Shown: positions 17,030-25,197 of the stretch, one piece after another | Numbering within the stretch: position 1 is the stretch's first letter | Layout: each line of letters starts with the position of its first letter | NCBI GenBank assembly: GCA_016744515.1 | Contig: JADGEF010000029.1 | Span: forward strand, 1-33,854 | Source of the DNA: Marinifilaceae bacterium | Lineage (GTDB): Bacteria; Bacteroidota; Bacteroidia; Bacteroidales; Marinifilaceae | Length of the DNA: 33,854 bases | Direction: 5' to 3' | Notes under the pieces: generated by a model | Seen by the model: only the letters and a program-made list of their open reading frames with translations | Told to the model about the DNA's origin: nothing | The model's database searches: none | Made by a program: the position numbers and the translations under genes

Positions 17030-20000
17030 ATGAAGAAAATCTTGGGTTTAATGTTGTGTATCCTATCAGGCACAATGTTATTTGCGAAAGAAAGTAGTCA
17101 GTGGATACGATATGCTGCAATTTCTCCTAATGGAGAACAAATCGCCTTCTCTTATAAAGGTGATATTTACCTAACTCCAACAAAAGGAGGCGAAGCTAGG
17201 AACCTAACTTTCCATAATGCTCATGATTATATGCCAGTTTGGAATCATGCTGGAACGCAAATTAGTTTTGCTTCAGAACGATTTGGAAATATGGATGTGT
17301 TTGTTATTAATGTTGATGGTGGCGAACCTACAAGATTGACTTATCATTCAAGCAATGAATTACCTTTTTCGTTTAGTGCTGATGACAAGAAAGTTATTTT
17401 TGGAGGACAACGTTTAGATACGAAAGATCACCGTCAGTATAATACTAAATCGCAACCAGAGCTATATCAAGTAGCTGTAACAGGTGGACGAGTTGAGCAA
17501 GTGTTTACTATTCCTGCTGAGGAAGTTCAAGTTCGTAAAGATGGAAGAGAACTTGTTTATATCGATAAAAAAGGTGGCGAAAATTATTTTCGTAAGCATC
17601 ATAAGTCAAGTATAACTCGTGATATTTGGAAATATGATGTCGTAACTGATACACATTCAAAAATCACAACTTTTGAAGGAGAAGATCGTAACCCAATCTA
17701 TTCAACAGATGAAAAAAGCCTTTACTATTTAAGTGAAGAAAGTGGATGTTTCAACGTTCATAAATTGAATATTGAAAAGCCATCTGAAAAAGAGCAAATA
17801 ACAGACTTTAAAATGCACCCGGTGCGTTACTTGAGCATGGCTAACAACGGAACACTTTGTTATACTCACAATGGTGATTTATATACTAAAGGAGAGAATC
17901 AGGAAGCTAAGCTTATTAGTGTTAATGTTCGTTCGGTAGCTAGACACAATAATATGAAAGTATTGCCTGTGTCAGGTAGTATTAAGGAAATGGCGATTTC
18001 TCCAAATGGAAAAGAAGTAGCTTATATTGTAAGAGGTGAAGTTTTTGTTTCTTCTGTTGAAACTAAAATGACTAAGCGTATCACAAACACAGCTGCTCAG
18101 GAACGATTTGTTAGTTTTTCTCCTGATGGAAAAGCAGTGATGTATTCTTCGGAGCGTAATGCAAAATGGGGAATTTATCAAACAAAGCGTGTTAACGAAA
18201 AAGAACCATACTTTTTTGCTTCAACAGTATTGAAAGAGGAAAGCGTAATTGTTAATGATAATGAAAACTATCAAGCTGAATATTCTCCTGATGGAAAAGA
18301 AATTGCATTTATCGAGAATAAGACGACTTTAAGAGTTTATAATCTTGATAAAAAGAAAAGCCAGACAATAATGACTCCTAATGAGTTGTATTATATGGGT
18401 GATGGCGATCAGTATTTCCAGTGGAGCCCAGATAGTAAGTGGCTATTGGTTTCTTTTGCACCTACTATGGGGAACGATGAGGCTGTACTAGTAGCAGCTG
18501 ATGGATCTAAAGAAATGATCAATATGACTCAGAGTGGTTATGGCGATTACGAACCAAAATGGGTTAATGGGGGTAAGCAAATTCTATGGTTTACTAATAG
18601 AAATGGACTGCGTTCTCAAGCTAATTCAGGATCGAAGCAAATGGATGTTTATTCTCTTTTCTTGACAAAAGATGGATGGGATAAATTCCATATGAGTAAG
18701 GCTGAATACAAGCTTTGGAAAGAGATTAGCGATAAAGAAAAGAAAGACAAAGAAGAGAAAGCTAAGAAGGACTCTGACAAGAAAGATAAAAAGGAGGATA
18801 AGAAAAAAGAACCTGAAGTAAAAGATATAAAATTTGATTGGGATGGTCTTCAGGATAGAAAAGAAAGATTAACCATTCATTCATCAAAATTGGGTGATGC
18901 CGTGCTTTCTAAGGATGGAGAGGACTTGTATTACTTAGCTAAATTCGAAAAGGGATATAACCTTTGGACAACTAAGTTAAGAACTAAAGAGACGAAAATG
19001 TTAATGCATCTTGGTGCAAAATCAGGAAGTTTGCAGTGGGATAAGGATATGAAAAAACTATTCCTTTTATCTGATGGTAAAATTTCGACTATCGATGTAA
19101 AAACGAAAAAGAAAAAATATGTTGCAACTAGAAGTGAGATGCAATTAGATCTTGCTGCTGAACGCCAAAACATGTTTAACCATGTGTGGAAGAGAGTTAA
19201 GACAATGTTTTATATTTCAGATTACCATGGAGTAGATTGGGATGCTTTAAAAGTGAATTATCAAGCTAAATTGGGATCTATTGGTAATGATTTTGAATTT
19301 TCTGAAATGTTATCAGAGATGCTTGGTGAATTGAATGTTTCTCATTGTGGAGCTCGCTATTATGGTTCTATGTCTGGAGCAGACAATACGGCTTCGTTAG
19401 GTGTTTTCTTTGATTATTCATACAAAGGACAAGGTATTAAGATCACTGAGATTATAAAAAATGGACCTTTGGATAAAGAGCATATTAAAATTAAGCCAGG
19501 TATGATCATTCAGCATATCGATGGTGTCAGTATTGATATTAATGTCGATTTTGCAAAATATTTAAACAGAAAAGCAGGGAAATTTACACTTCTTCATGTA
19601 TATGATCCATCAACTAAAAAATCGCAGGATATTACAATGAAGCCAATTTCATTAAGAAAAGAAGGTGACTTATTGTATGACCGTTGGATAAAGAAAAACG
19701 AAGAAGAAGTTGAGAAACTAAGTAATGGTAAGCTTGGTTATGTGCACTTACCTGGAATGAACGATGGAAAATATCGTGATATTTATGAGAAAGCAATGGG
19801 TAAGTATTTTGATAAAAAAGGATTGATTGTTGATACTCGTTTTAATGGTGGTGGTGACCTTGTTGGAGACTTGTCAATGTTTTTAACAGGTGTTCGTTTT
19901 CTCGATTATGCTATTGAAGATAGAGTTTTAGGTTTCGAACCTAACTACCGATGGACTAAGCCAAGTGTTGCGCTAGTTGGTGAAGCTCAGTATAGCGATG

Positions 20001-20281
20001 GATCTTGTTTTGCATGTGGTTACCAAGACCTAGGAATTGGAAGAATGATTGGTATGCCAGTTCCTGGAACATGTAGTTTTGCAGGATGGGAAATGTTGCA
20101 AAATGGGAAAGTGTTATGGGGATCAGTTCCTGTAAGTGCTAAAAATAAGAAAGGCGAATGGATGGAAAACAATCAAACTGTTCCAGAAGTTATTATCAAA
20201 AATATGCCTGGTAAGATTGACAAAGGTATCGACCAGCAGCTCGAAGGTGCTGTAGAAGATTTATTGAAAACTGTTGAGTAG
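17030..20281 (+). CDS. Tricorn-like S41 family protease with N-terminal beta-propeller
   Basis: This 1083-residue exported protein starts with a signal peptide (KKILGLMLCILSGTMLFAKE). Residues about 25-560 carry WD40/PD40-like propeller repeats, seen as recurring SPNG, SPDGK and WSPDSKWLLVS segments. A very charged linker rich in K, E and D (about 560-605) follows. The C-terminal half has the tricorn C1 helical domain, a PDZ domain (about 790-880, with KPGMIIQHIDGVSID) and the S41 core (VDTRFNGGGDLVGDL, then VGEAQYSDGSCFACGY). Ser989 in QYSDGS is the likely nucleophile by family analogy. Such proteins degrade peptides in the periplasm, the propeller gating entry. The gene is monocistronic and ends at a strong terminator. 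Confidence 0.93.
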   Translation: MKKILGLMLCILSGTMLFAKESSQWIRYAAISPNGEQIAFSYKGDIYLTPTKGGEARNLTFHNAHDYMPVWNHAGTQISFASERFGNMDVFVINVDGGEPTRLTYHSSNELPFSFSADDKKVIFGGQRLDTKDHRQYNTKSQPELYQVAVTGGRVEQVFTIPAEEVQVRKDGRELVYIDKKGGENYFRKHHKSSITRDIWKYDVVTDTHSKITTFEGEDRNPIYSTDEKSLYYLSEESGCFNVHKLNIEKPSEKEQITDFKMHPVRYLSMANNGTLCYTHNGDLYTKGENQEAKLISVNVRSVARHNNMKVLPVSGSIKEMAISPNGKEVAYIVRGEVFVSSVETKMTKRITNTAAQERFVSFSPDGKAVMYSSERNAKWGIYQTKRVNEKEPYFFASTVLKEESVIVNDNENYQAEYSPDGKEIAFIENKTTLRVYNLDKKKSQTIMTPNELYYMGDGDQYFQWSPDSKWLLVSFAPTMGNDEAVLVAADGSKEMINMTQSGYGDYEPKWVNGGKQILWFTNRNGLRSQANSGSKQMDVYSLFLTKDGWDKFHMSKAEYKLWKEISDKEKKDKEEKAKKDSDKKDKKEDKKKEPEVKDIKFDWDGLQDRKERLTIHSSKLGDAVLSKDGEDLYYLAKFEKGYNLWTTKLRTKETKMLMHLGAKSGSLQWDKDMKKLFLLSDGKISTIDVKTKKKKYVATRSEMQLDLAAERQNMFNHVWKRVKTMFYISDYHGVDWDALKVNYQAKLGSIGNDFEFSEMLSEMLGELNVSHCGARYYGSMSGADNTASLGVFFDYSYKGQGIKITEIIKNGPLDKEHIKIKPGMIIQHIDGVSIDINVDFAKYLNRKAGKFTLLHVYDPSTKKSQDITMKPISLRKEGDLLYDRWIKKNEEEVEKLSNGKLGYVHLPGMNDGKYRDIYEKAMGKYFDKKGLIVDTRFNGGGDLVGDLSMFLTGVRFLDYAIEDRVLGFEPNYRWTKPSVALVGEAQYSDGSCFACGYQDLGIGRMIGMPVPGTCSFAGWEMLQNGKVLWGSVPVSAKNKKGEWMENNQTVPEVIIKNMPGKIDKGIDQQLEGAVEDLLKTVE

Positions 20282-20318
20282 TTTAATTGAAAGGATTAAA
20301 TTATATTCATTAATATAT

Positions 20319-20352
20319 AAGGCTGTTCTCAAAGGGGACAGCCTTTTTTTTG
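20319..20352 (+). terminator. Rho-independent terminator of the tricorn-like gene
   Basis: AAGGCTGTTCTC (20319-20330) pairs with GGGGACAGCCTT (20334-20345), with two G-U pairs near the AAA loop, followed by a long T-run. The stretch from here to 20500 shows no gene. Confidence 0.9.
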
Positions 20353-20500
20353 CCTATCATTTTCCTTTGTTTAGAGTGGATTCAATTAGGTTGCAGTATT
20401 ATTCAGAGGTGTTTTGAACCTTATTATTTTCTGCCTTTAAGGGTTTGATTTTTAGCGAATCGCTTAATACCCAATGGACTTTAGTCTTGGCTATAAGACC

Positions 20501-20616
20501 AAATGGTATTATCCTCTATTTGTCAGTATCCTTATCAAGAAAGGAATGTAGAGAATCCTTCATTCTCCTTTTTTTGTTAACTTCGACAAACGAAAGGATA
20601 AAACACTTTTACGTTA
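20501..20616 (+). repeat. Dispersed leader repeat, copy 1 (with internal terminator-like hairpin)
   Basis: This segment matches 29516-29632. The first 36 bases differ at one position and the last 42 at two, while the middle differs more but keeps a hairpin plus T-run: here GAGAAT (20551-20556) and ATTCTC (20562-20567), then T. It ends with CTTTTACGTTA 16 bases before the TonB-C-like gene. The hairpin suggests an attenuator or a boundary terminator. Confidence 0.85.
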
Positions 20617-20632
20617 AGGGCATAATCACAAA

Positions 20633-21490
20633 ATGAGGAAACTAATAATAATATCAATTTTATTTTTTTTATCAGCTATTGTTCTGGCAACTCCGCAAGA
20701 TCCTGAAGCTATAATATATGGGAAAGATACAATGTATGTTGATTTTTTTCCTTTCGAAGTTCTGATGAATAGAAATGAAGAACTTCATAAGAAAACAATG
20801 AATGCTTCGGATTGTATTCAATCCTCCTGTTGGAGAGGACATCACGGTACTTGGAAAATTGAAAATGACAGTTTGTTTCTTGTCAAATTAGAGGATGGTT
20901 GTCAAGAGAAAGAGTTAAACCTCAGCCTATTTTTTGATGCTTCAGAAATAAGCAATAAGGGAGTTTTTGCTTATTGGTTTTCTCAAAGAGTTTTTGCAAA
21001 CTATGGTAAATGGTTAGACTTTGATGAGATAACTTGGTCGTCAATTTATGAAGGGACTTTTAAATGTAATATAAACGGGGGCATTATTTCAAACGTTAGA
21101 ATTGAAATGAAAGATCCATCTGAGATTAATTTTTTCATAAAAGAAAGAATTGAAAAAGAAGACACGATGGTTTGTTTGATTGTTGAAGAATATCCGATAC
21201 TTATAACAGATAATAGGGAATATAAACCAGAAGACTTGAAAGAATTCATTTTAAAACACATTCGCTATCCAGCAAATGGAGATGATTGTATGGGAAGTGT
21301 ATATATATCATTTGTAGTTGAAAAAGACGGAACAATTAGCAATAAGGAATTCGAAAGAAAACTCTGTGACAGTTTTGATGAAGAAGCAATGAAAGTTATT
21401 GACCTTATGACTAAATGGAAACCAGGTTTTATAAATGATAAATCCGTAAGGACAAAAATGACTTTGCCTTTAAGATATAGATATGAATAA
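20633..21490 (+). CDS. Exported protein with TonB C-terminal-like domain
   Basis: This 285-residue protein has a signal peptide (KLIIISILFFLSAIVLATP). The middle part (about 25-185) is beta-rich and unrecognised; it contains the segment CIQSSCWRGHHGTWKIENDS, which looks like the small exported proteins of Bacteroidetes that describe a value 'with respect to a display of ink', that is, no known function. The last 80 residues (HIRYPAN, GSVYISFVVEKDGTISN, DEEAMKVIDLMTKWKPG, then TLPLRYRYE) are a typical TonB C-terminal fold. Unlike a true TonB it lacks an N-terminal anchor followed by a proline-rich spacer, so it is not a classic energy transducer. It sits just behind the leader repeat at the left edge of the accessory island. 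Confidence 0.75.
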   Translation: MRKLIIISILFFLSAIVLATPQDPEAIIYGKDTMYVDFFPFEVLMNRNEELHKKTMNASDCIQSSCWRGHHGTWKIENDSLFLVKLEDGCQEKELNLSLFFDASEISNKGVFAYWFSQRVFANYGKWLDFDEITWSSIYEGTFKCNINGGIISNVRIEMKDPSEINFFIKERIEKEDTMVCLIVEEYPILITDNREYKPEDLKEFILKHIRYPANGDDCMGSVYISFVVEKDGTISNKEFERKLCDSFDEEAMKVIDLMTKWKPGFINDKSVRTKMTLPLRYRYE

Positions 21491-21566
21491 ATTACAGGGT
21501 GTAATAATGTATATAAGTAATATGGGGTAAGCATGTTACTGAGCCTTTTCTCTTCGTAGTAGTTCC

Positions 21567-21621
21567 GCCAAATCTTTGATTTGACGAGTTCAATTTGATT
21601 AAGGTAAATAAAAGATTTGGC
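21567..21621. repeat. 16-base inverted repeat at the boundary of the accessory cluster
   Basis: GCCAAATCTTTGATTT (21567-21582) pairs with AAATAAAAGATTTGGC (21606-21621) with one mismatch around a 23-base loop. It lies between the TonB-C-like gene and the restriction-modification remnants, one of several palindromes separating the genes of this island. Confidence 0.6.
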
Positions 21622-21719
21622 TCAGTGGGTATTTGAAAGTTTTGTACATTTATCTTCTGTACTACTCATATACTCACCATTACCTGCAATGCAACAACTT
21701 CACACATATTAAAATAATT

Positions 21720-21971
21720 ATGGATTATAGACTACCGATTCCAAGAAATTGGCAAGACTTTGAAAGTATCTGTCACCAACTCTGGAAAGAGATATGGAAT
21801 GATCCTAATGCTCAAAAAAATGGTCGACAAGGGCAAGCCGATAATTTGATTATTGGAATTGCCGAAAAATATGATGCATTTGATAGTGATGAAGATAGCA
21901 ATGATTTTAAAGTTGATATTGATTTGAATATTTCACCTGAAATTGTAATAACAGAAACCTTTAAAAACTAA
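21720..21971 (+). pseudogene. Short restriction-associated remnant ORF, probably chimeric
   Basis: From ATG 21720 this frame gives 83 residues. It opens MDYRLPIPRNWQDFESICHQ and continues with LWKEIWNDPNAQKNGRQGQ, which I recognise as the usual N-terminus of a group of restriction-endonuclease-like defence proteins of several hundred residues. After GRQGQ the expected nuclease sequence is missing and an acidic tail (AEKYDAFDSDEDSNDFKVD) leads to the stop. The likely history is a deletion joining the N-terminus of one gene to the C-terminus of another. The stop overlaps the next start (TAATG at 21969-21973), which is typical of the coupled genes of a restriction-modification operon. A longer frame from 21633 exists but adds unlikely sequence. 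Confidence 0.5.
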
Positions 21972-22330
21972 TGGAATTACAAAACTCAAAATACAGCTCA
22001 TTAATTGATAACGTAGGTAAATTATTAGCCGAAAGCAAGCAGAAAATTGCTTCTCAGATTAATACGGCTTTAGTAACTACCTACTGGAATATTGGCAAAC
22101 ACATTGTTGAGTTTGAACAAGGTGGTGCTGATAAAGTAGAATATGGAAGTGAATTATTGATTCAACTTTCTAAAGATTTATTATTGAGTTATGGTAAAGG
22201 ATTTAGTAAGTCCAACCTCTATCAAATGAGGAAGTTTTATCTCACATTTCCAATTTTCCAAACACTGTCTGGAAAATCTGAAATTAGCGAAACACCGTCT
22301 CACATATTATCTTGGAGACATTATTTATAG
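21971..22330 (+). pseudogene. DUF1016 (YhcG-like) protein, truncated N-terminal part
   Basis: The 119-residue product matches the N-terminal domain of DUF1016/YhcG proteins (SQINTALVTTYWNIGKHIVE, YGSELLIQLSKDLLLSYGKG, SNLYQMRKFYLTFP) up to PSHILSWRHYL, where the usual protein continues with a second helical part and a PD-(D/E)XK nuclease domain. Here a TAG stop (22328-22330) replaces the expected glutamate codon (family: HYxELL). The next DUF1016 gene begins only 12 bases later in the same reading frame, with codons for ILEN between. It looks as if a recombination joined two DUF1016 genes and removed the rest of the first. The fragment lacks all nuclease residues, but might still bind partners. 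Confidence 0.75.
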
Positions 22331-22342
22331 ATATTAGAAAAT

Positions 22343-23482
22343 ATGAAATTTAACACACTCGTAAAAAATATAGAAAGTACACATTCAGCTTTTTTTAAAC
22401 AGACTGCTAATGCGGTAAATATTAATCTTTCACTACGAAATTGGTTTATTGGTTTTTATATTATTGAATTTGAACAAAACGGAAAAGACAAAGCTGAATA
22501 TGGAAAACAACTCTTGAAAACTTTGGCAGAAAAACTGAACAAAAAAGGGTTTTCATATCGCAACCTTAACCTATTTAGAAAGTTCTATTTAACCTATCCC
22601 GGAATAATGCAGTCGCTGACTGCACAATCTGATTTAAACCAATTCTCAATTATGCAGTTGGCGACTGCAGAATTAGAAGAAAAACTACAGCTCAATAAAA
22701 ACCAACTCAATTTAATTAGTCAGGTATCAACCAACCAATTGAATAGTAACGAAAAATCACACCTTGTTTTATTGCTAAGAAAAACCTCATTCACGCATTT
22801 TGTAGAATTAGTAACAATAGAAGATGTGATAAAACGAAAATTCTTTGAGTTGTTAATTATTCAAACGACTCCTTCTGTTAAAGAACTTAAAAGACAAATA
22901 AGTACGCTCGCTTATGAGCGAGTAGGTTTGTCAAAAAATACAGAACGAGCGATGAAAACTCTTCAATCTAAAATTACTCCTGTAACTCCAAACGACATTA
23001 TTAAATCACATTACTTTCTTGAGTTTTTAGAATTTAACAGCCCTGAATTAATTGAAGAAAATGAATTGGAACAAGCACTTATTAACCACCTTCAAAATTT
23101 TATCTTAGAATTAGGTAATGGGTTTTGTTTTGAAACAAGACAGAAAAGAATACTTATTGGTGAAAAATATTATTTTATTGATTTGGTATTTTATCACCGC
23201 CTCCTAAAATGTCATGTATTGATAGAACTAAAAGTAAATGACTTTGAGTATTCAAACGCTTCTCAGCTCAATACATATATAAACTATTTTAAAAAGGAAA
23301 TAAAACAGGATAGCGACAATCCTCCTATTGGAATATTAATGGTTGCCAATAAAGACCATGCACTGGTAGAGTATGCAACAGCAGGTATGGACGAAAATCT
23401 TTTTGTAACCAAATATATGTTACAGTTGCCCAATAAAAAGCAATTAGAAAATTTCCTCAATAAGGAATTAAAGAAACTGTAA
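22343..23482 (+). CDS. DUF1016 (YhcG-like) family nuclease, full length
   Basis: This 379-residue protein has the complete DUF1016 layout: an N-terminal helical domain (NLSLRNWFIGFYIIEFEQNG, FSYRNLNLFRKFYLTYPG), a middle region, and a C-terminal PD-(D/E)XK nuclease domain with Asp280 in FIDLVFYH and Glu295-x-Lys297 in IELKVND. Family members are predicted DNA endonucleases found in restriction-modification and defence clusters; their target is not established to my knowledge. It is the only intact gene among the damaged restriction genes here. Its stop overlaps the ATG of the broken methylase (TAATG at 23480-23484), which points to an original operon. Compared with the truncated copy upstream the sequence is only moderately similar, so this is a separate paralogue. 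Confidence 0.88.
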   Translation: MKFNTLVKNIESTHSAFFKQTANAVNINLSLRNWFIGFYIIEFEQNGKDKAEYGKQLLKTLAEKLNKKGFSYRNLNLFRKFYLTYPGIMQSLTAQSDLNQFSIMQLATAELEEKLQLNKNQLNLISQVSTNQLNSNEKSHLVLLLRKTSFTHFVELVTIEDVIKRKFFELLIIQTTPSVKELKRQISTLAYERVGLSKNTERAMKTLQSKITPVTPNDIIKSHYFLEFLEFNSPELIEENELEQALINHLQNFILELGNGFCFETRQKRILIGEKYYFIDLVFYHRLLKCHVLIELKVNDFEYSNASQLNTYINYFKKEIKQDSDNPPIGILMVANKDHALVEYATAGMDENLFVTKYMLQLPNKKQLENFLNKELKKL

Positions 23483-23752
23483 TGGATAAAACTCAACTAC
23501 AAAAAATATTCAGTAAGCCATTTAATAATAGTGATTGGCTTGACGTTCTTCAAAATGTATTTGGAGCAAAGCAATTATTAGCTCAACCCAGATAAATACT
23601 TTTACCAAGCAACGATAAAGCAAAAGCTGCTTTTGAATTAGAGAATTTTACTACTCTGACGACCGTATTATTGGTTTGTATCGAATAGAACTTAACCCTG
23701 ATGTTTGGCTAGAACGCAACAAAGTAGGCTTGCGGGATTTATTACGAAAGGT
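23482..23752 (+). pseudogene. Broken N-terminus of an Eco57I-like DNA methylase/restriction enzyme
   Basis: ATG 23482 opens MDKTQLQKIFSKPFNNSDWL followed by VLQNVFGAKQL, the recognisable start of large Eco57I-type methylase/restriction proteins. The frame stops at 23593-23595 after 37 codons. The familiar sequence goes on in another frame (LPSNDKAKAAFELENFTT, from about 23600) and in a third (DDRIIGLYRIELNPDVWLER, from about 23658, then NKVGLRDLL), so at least two frameshifts are present. It ends near 23750, where a different protein-like frame begins. The full-length family is well over 800 residues, so this is a decayed fragment. It was once the third gene of the same operon as the DUF1016 genes. 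Confidence 0.7.
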
Positions 23753-23920
23753 TATGAATGGATTAAACTGGAAGGAGAAGTAAGTACAAGAGGATATGCA
23801 ACTTATTTTGATTATAAAAAGGCTCAAAGACATCTTGCTAAAATGATTAAACTTAGTCTTATCGGAGATAATGGTGCTGCAAAAACATCACCTAATTATA
23901 GATATGTTGCAATAGATTAA
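23750..23920 (+). pseudogene. C-terminal helix-turn-helix-like fragment
   Basis: The frame from 23750 reads GYEWIKLEGEVSTRGYATYF, YKKAQRHLAKMIKLSLIG and TSPNYRYVAID, and looks like the C-terminal winged-helix part of a larger DNA-binding protein. It has no start of its own and joins directly to the methylase remnant. After the stop, a further short frame (HGHSVQVDIDGDNRVVV, to about 24024) also looks like protein debris. The region to 24086 holds no other gene. Confidence 0.35.
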
Positions 23921-24086
23921 GGTTAACTTAGACATAAACATGGACATAGTGTCCAAGTAGATATTGATGGAGATAATAGAGTAGTTGTTACAAGAAATAA
24001 TATGATAAGAAATAATAGAGCATGAAAAGATATTTTAAGGACTAAGAACAATTAAGACAGATGGAGAGGAGAAAGCACATGCCCCC

Positions 24087-24145
24087 AACAACTAGGCGTT
24101 CGTGTGGCAGGAACTGCCCAATATGAACGCTTAGTTGACGGAACC
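24087..24145. repeat. Palindromic attC-like element, copy A
   Basis: An outer stem pairs CAACTAGGCGTTC (24089-24101) with GAACGCTTAGTTG (24125-24137), one mismatch, and an inner stem pairs GGCAG (24106-24110) with CTGCC (24114-24118) around GAA. The first 43 bases match 28898-28940 with only two differences. Two stacked stems with an internal bulge recall integron attC sites, but the core consensus is not a full match. Confidence 0.65.
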
Positions 24146-24320
24146 GATCCTCAAGTTCTTCTATGCAGATTACTTAAATAAGGGAGAGTTTATAATAAGG
24201 ATTTGTAGGGGGGCGCTTAAATCTGTAGTAAGCAATAATTTGAAACGGAGAATGAATATGTTAAAAAAAGATACGCTTTTTGCCAAGCAGAAGAAAACCC
24301 GTAAAAAGAGAGCCAAATGA
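24135..24320 (+). CDS. Small basic ORF directly upstream of RhuM remnant, doubtful
   Basis: A 61-codon frame ends RRMNMLKKDTLFAKQKKTRK and overlaps the RhuM start by four bases (ATGA). The overlap suggests that the last part, perhaps from ATG 24258, is the tail of a former upstream operon gene. I recognise no family. The first half is unlikely to be protein since it comes from the palindromic element. Confidence 0.2.
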   Translation: MTEPILKFFYADYLNKGEFIIRICRGALKSVVSNNLKRRMNMLKKDTLFAKQKKTRKKRAK

Positions 24321-24829
24321 GTAAAAAAGATAATAAAAATGAATTACAGCAATTAAACAACTTTGTGATTTTCGAAACCGAAAATGGTAAAGTAAATATT
24401 GATGTATATTTTCAAAATGAAACACTTTGGTTAACTCAAAAGCGTATTGCAGAACTGTTTAACAAAGGGCGTTCTACCATTACCGAACATTTGCAACACA
24501 TTTTTGAAACAAACGAATTAGTAGAAAATTCAGTATGTCGGGATTTCCGACACACTGCCCAAGATGAGAAACAATATACGACCAAATTCTACAATCTAAA
24601 AGTTATTACTGCTGTTGGTTATCGTGTAAATTCACAAAAAGCAACTGCATTTAGAAAATGGGCAACCGAAATTTTACACGAATACATCATCAAGGGCTTT
24701 GCAATGGATGATGAACGTTTAAAGCAAATAAGGCATTTCGGAAAAGATTATTTTGATGAAATGTTGGAGCGAATTAGAGAGATTCGTTTGAGCGAAAGAA
24801 GACTGTACCAAAAGGTAGCAGTAGATTGA
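24317..24829 (+). pseudogene. RhuM family protein, C-terminally truncated
   Basis: The 170-residue product is the N-terminal half of a RhuM ('virulence protein RhuM') family protein: NGKVNIDVYFQNETLWLTQK, then RIAELFNKGRSTITEHLQHI, YRVNSQKATAFRKWATEILH and ERIREIRLSERRLYQKV. Usual members have over 300 residues and go on after YQKV with a second conserved domain. Here four codons follow and then a stop, because an IS110-like transposase fragment begins at about 24808. RhuM genes are often found inside type I restriction loci of Bacteroidetes; the function is unknown. The truncation makes activity of the full protein impossible, although the N-terminal DNA-binding-like part is intact. Confidence 0.8.
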
Positions 24830-25122
24830 AGATAGCCTTACGAAATGCTGCAAATGCTATTGGAAATTTAAAAGAGGGGCACCTTGCTGATTTCTTCCGA
24901 AGGATCAACTATAAAAAAGGACGTCCCACAGCCATTAATGCTACAACCCGAAAGTTGGCTACTATCATATGGAATATGCTGGTAAAGGCACAAAACTATA
25001 ATCCACCAACACAATACATGCTCCTAGATGAAAAAAGAAGGCTGGGACTTGTAAAGAGAATACAAAAACAAATAACTAAATTTGATATCCAACCCGAACA
25101 ACTTGGATTTACAGCTAATTAG
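24808..25122 (+). mobile_element. IS110-like transposase, C-terminal remnant
   Basis: The open frame reads GSSRLKIALRNAANAIGNLK, then GHLADFFRRINYKKGRPTAI, TRKLATIIWNML and RLGLVKRIQKQITKF to the stop at 25122. This resembles the C-terminal (transposase_20) part of IS110-type transposases of Bacteroidetes, including the serine-like G-S-S-R-L-K stretch and the ARKLAxIIWNML helix. The N-terminal catalytic DEDD part is absent. The left edge falls in the RhuM gene, whose C-terminus is missing, so an insertion followed by a deletion is likely. No terminal repeats were identified, as expected for IS110. It can be translated from TTG 24826 as a 98-residue protein but is not a functional transposase. 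Confidence 0.6.
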
Positions 25123-25197
25123 TAATGAGGAGTTTAAGTTTGACGTTAGTCGGAAGCGAAAAAAAGAGAATGACCAGAACCTTTAAGATATAATCAA

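Noticed and set aside
20445-20636. 63-codon plus-strand frame before the TonB-C-like gene
   Set aside because: It runs through the dispersed leader repeat and its terminator-like hairpin and shows no protein features; the second repeat copy does not preserve the frame.
22331-22342. Sequencing error as explanation for the split DUF1016 genes
   Set aside because: The downstream gene has its own complete N-terminal domain, so repairing the TAG would duplicate that domain. The structure points to recombination rather than a single misread base, although the TAG itself should be checked.
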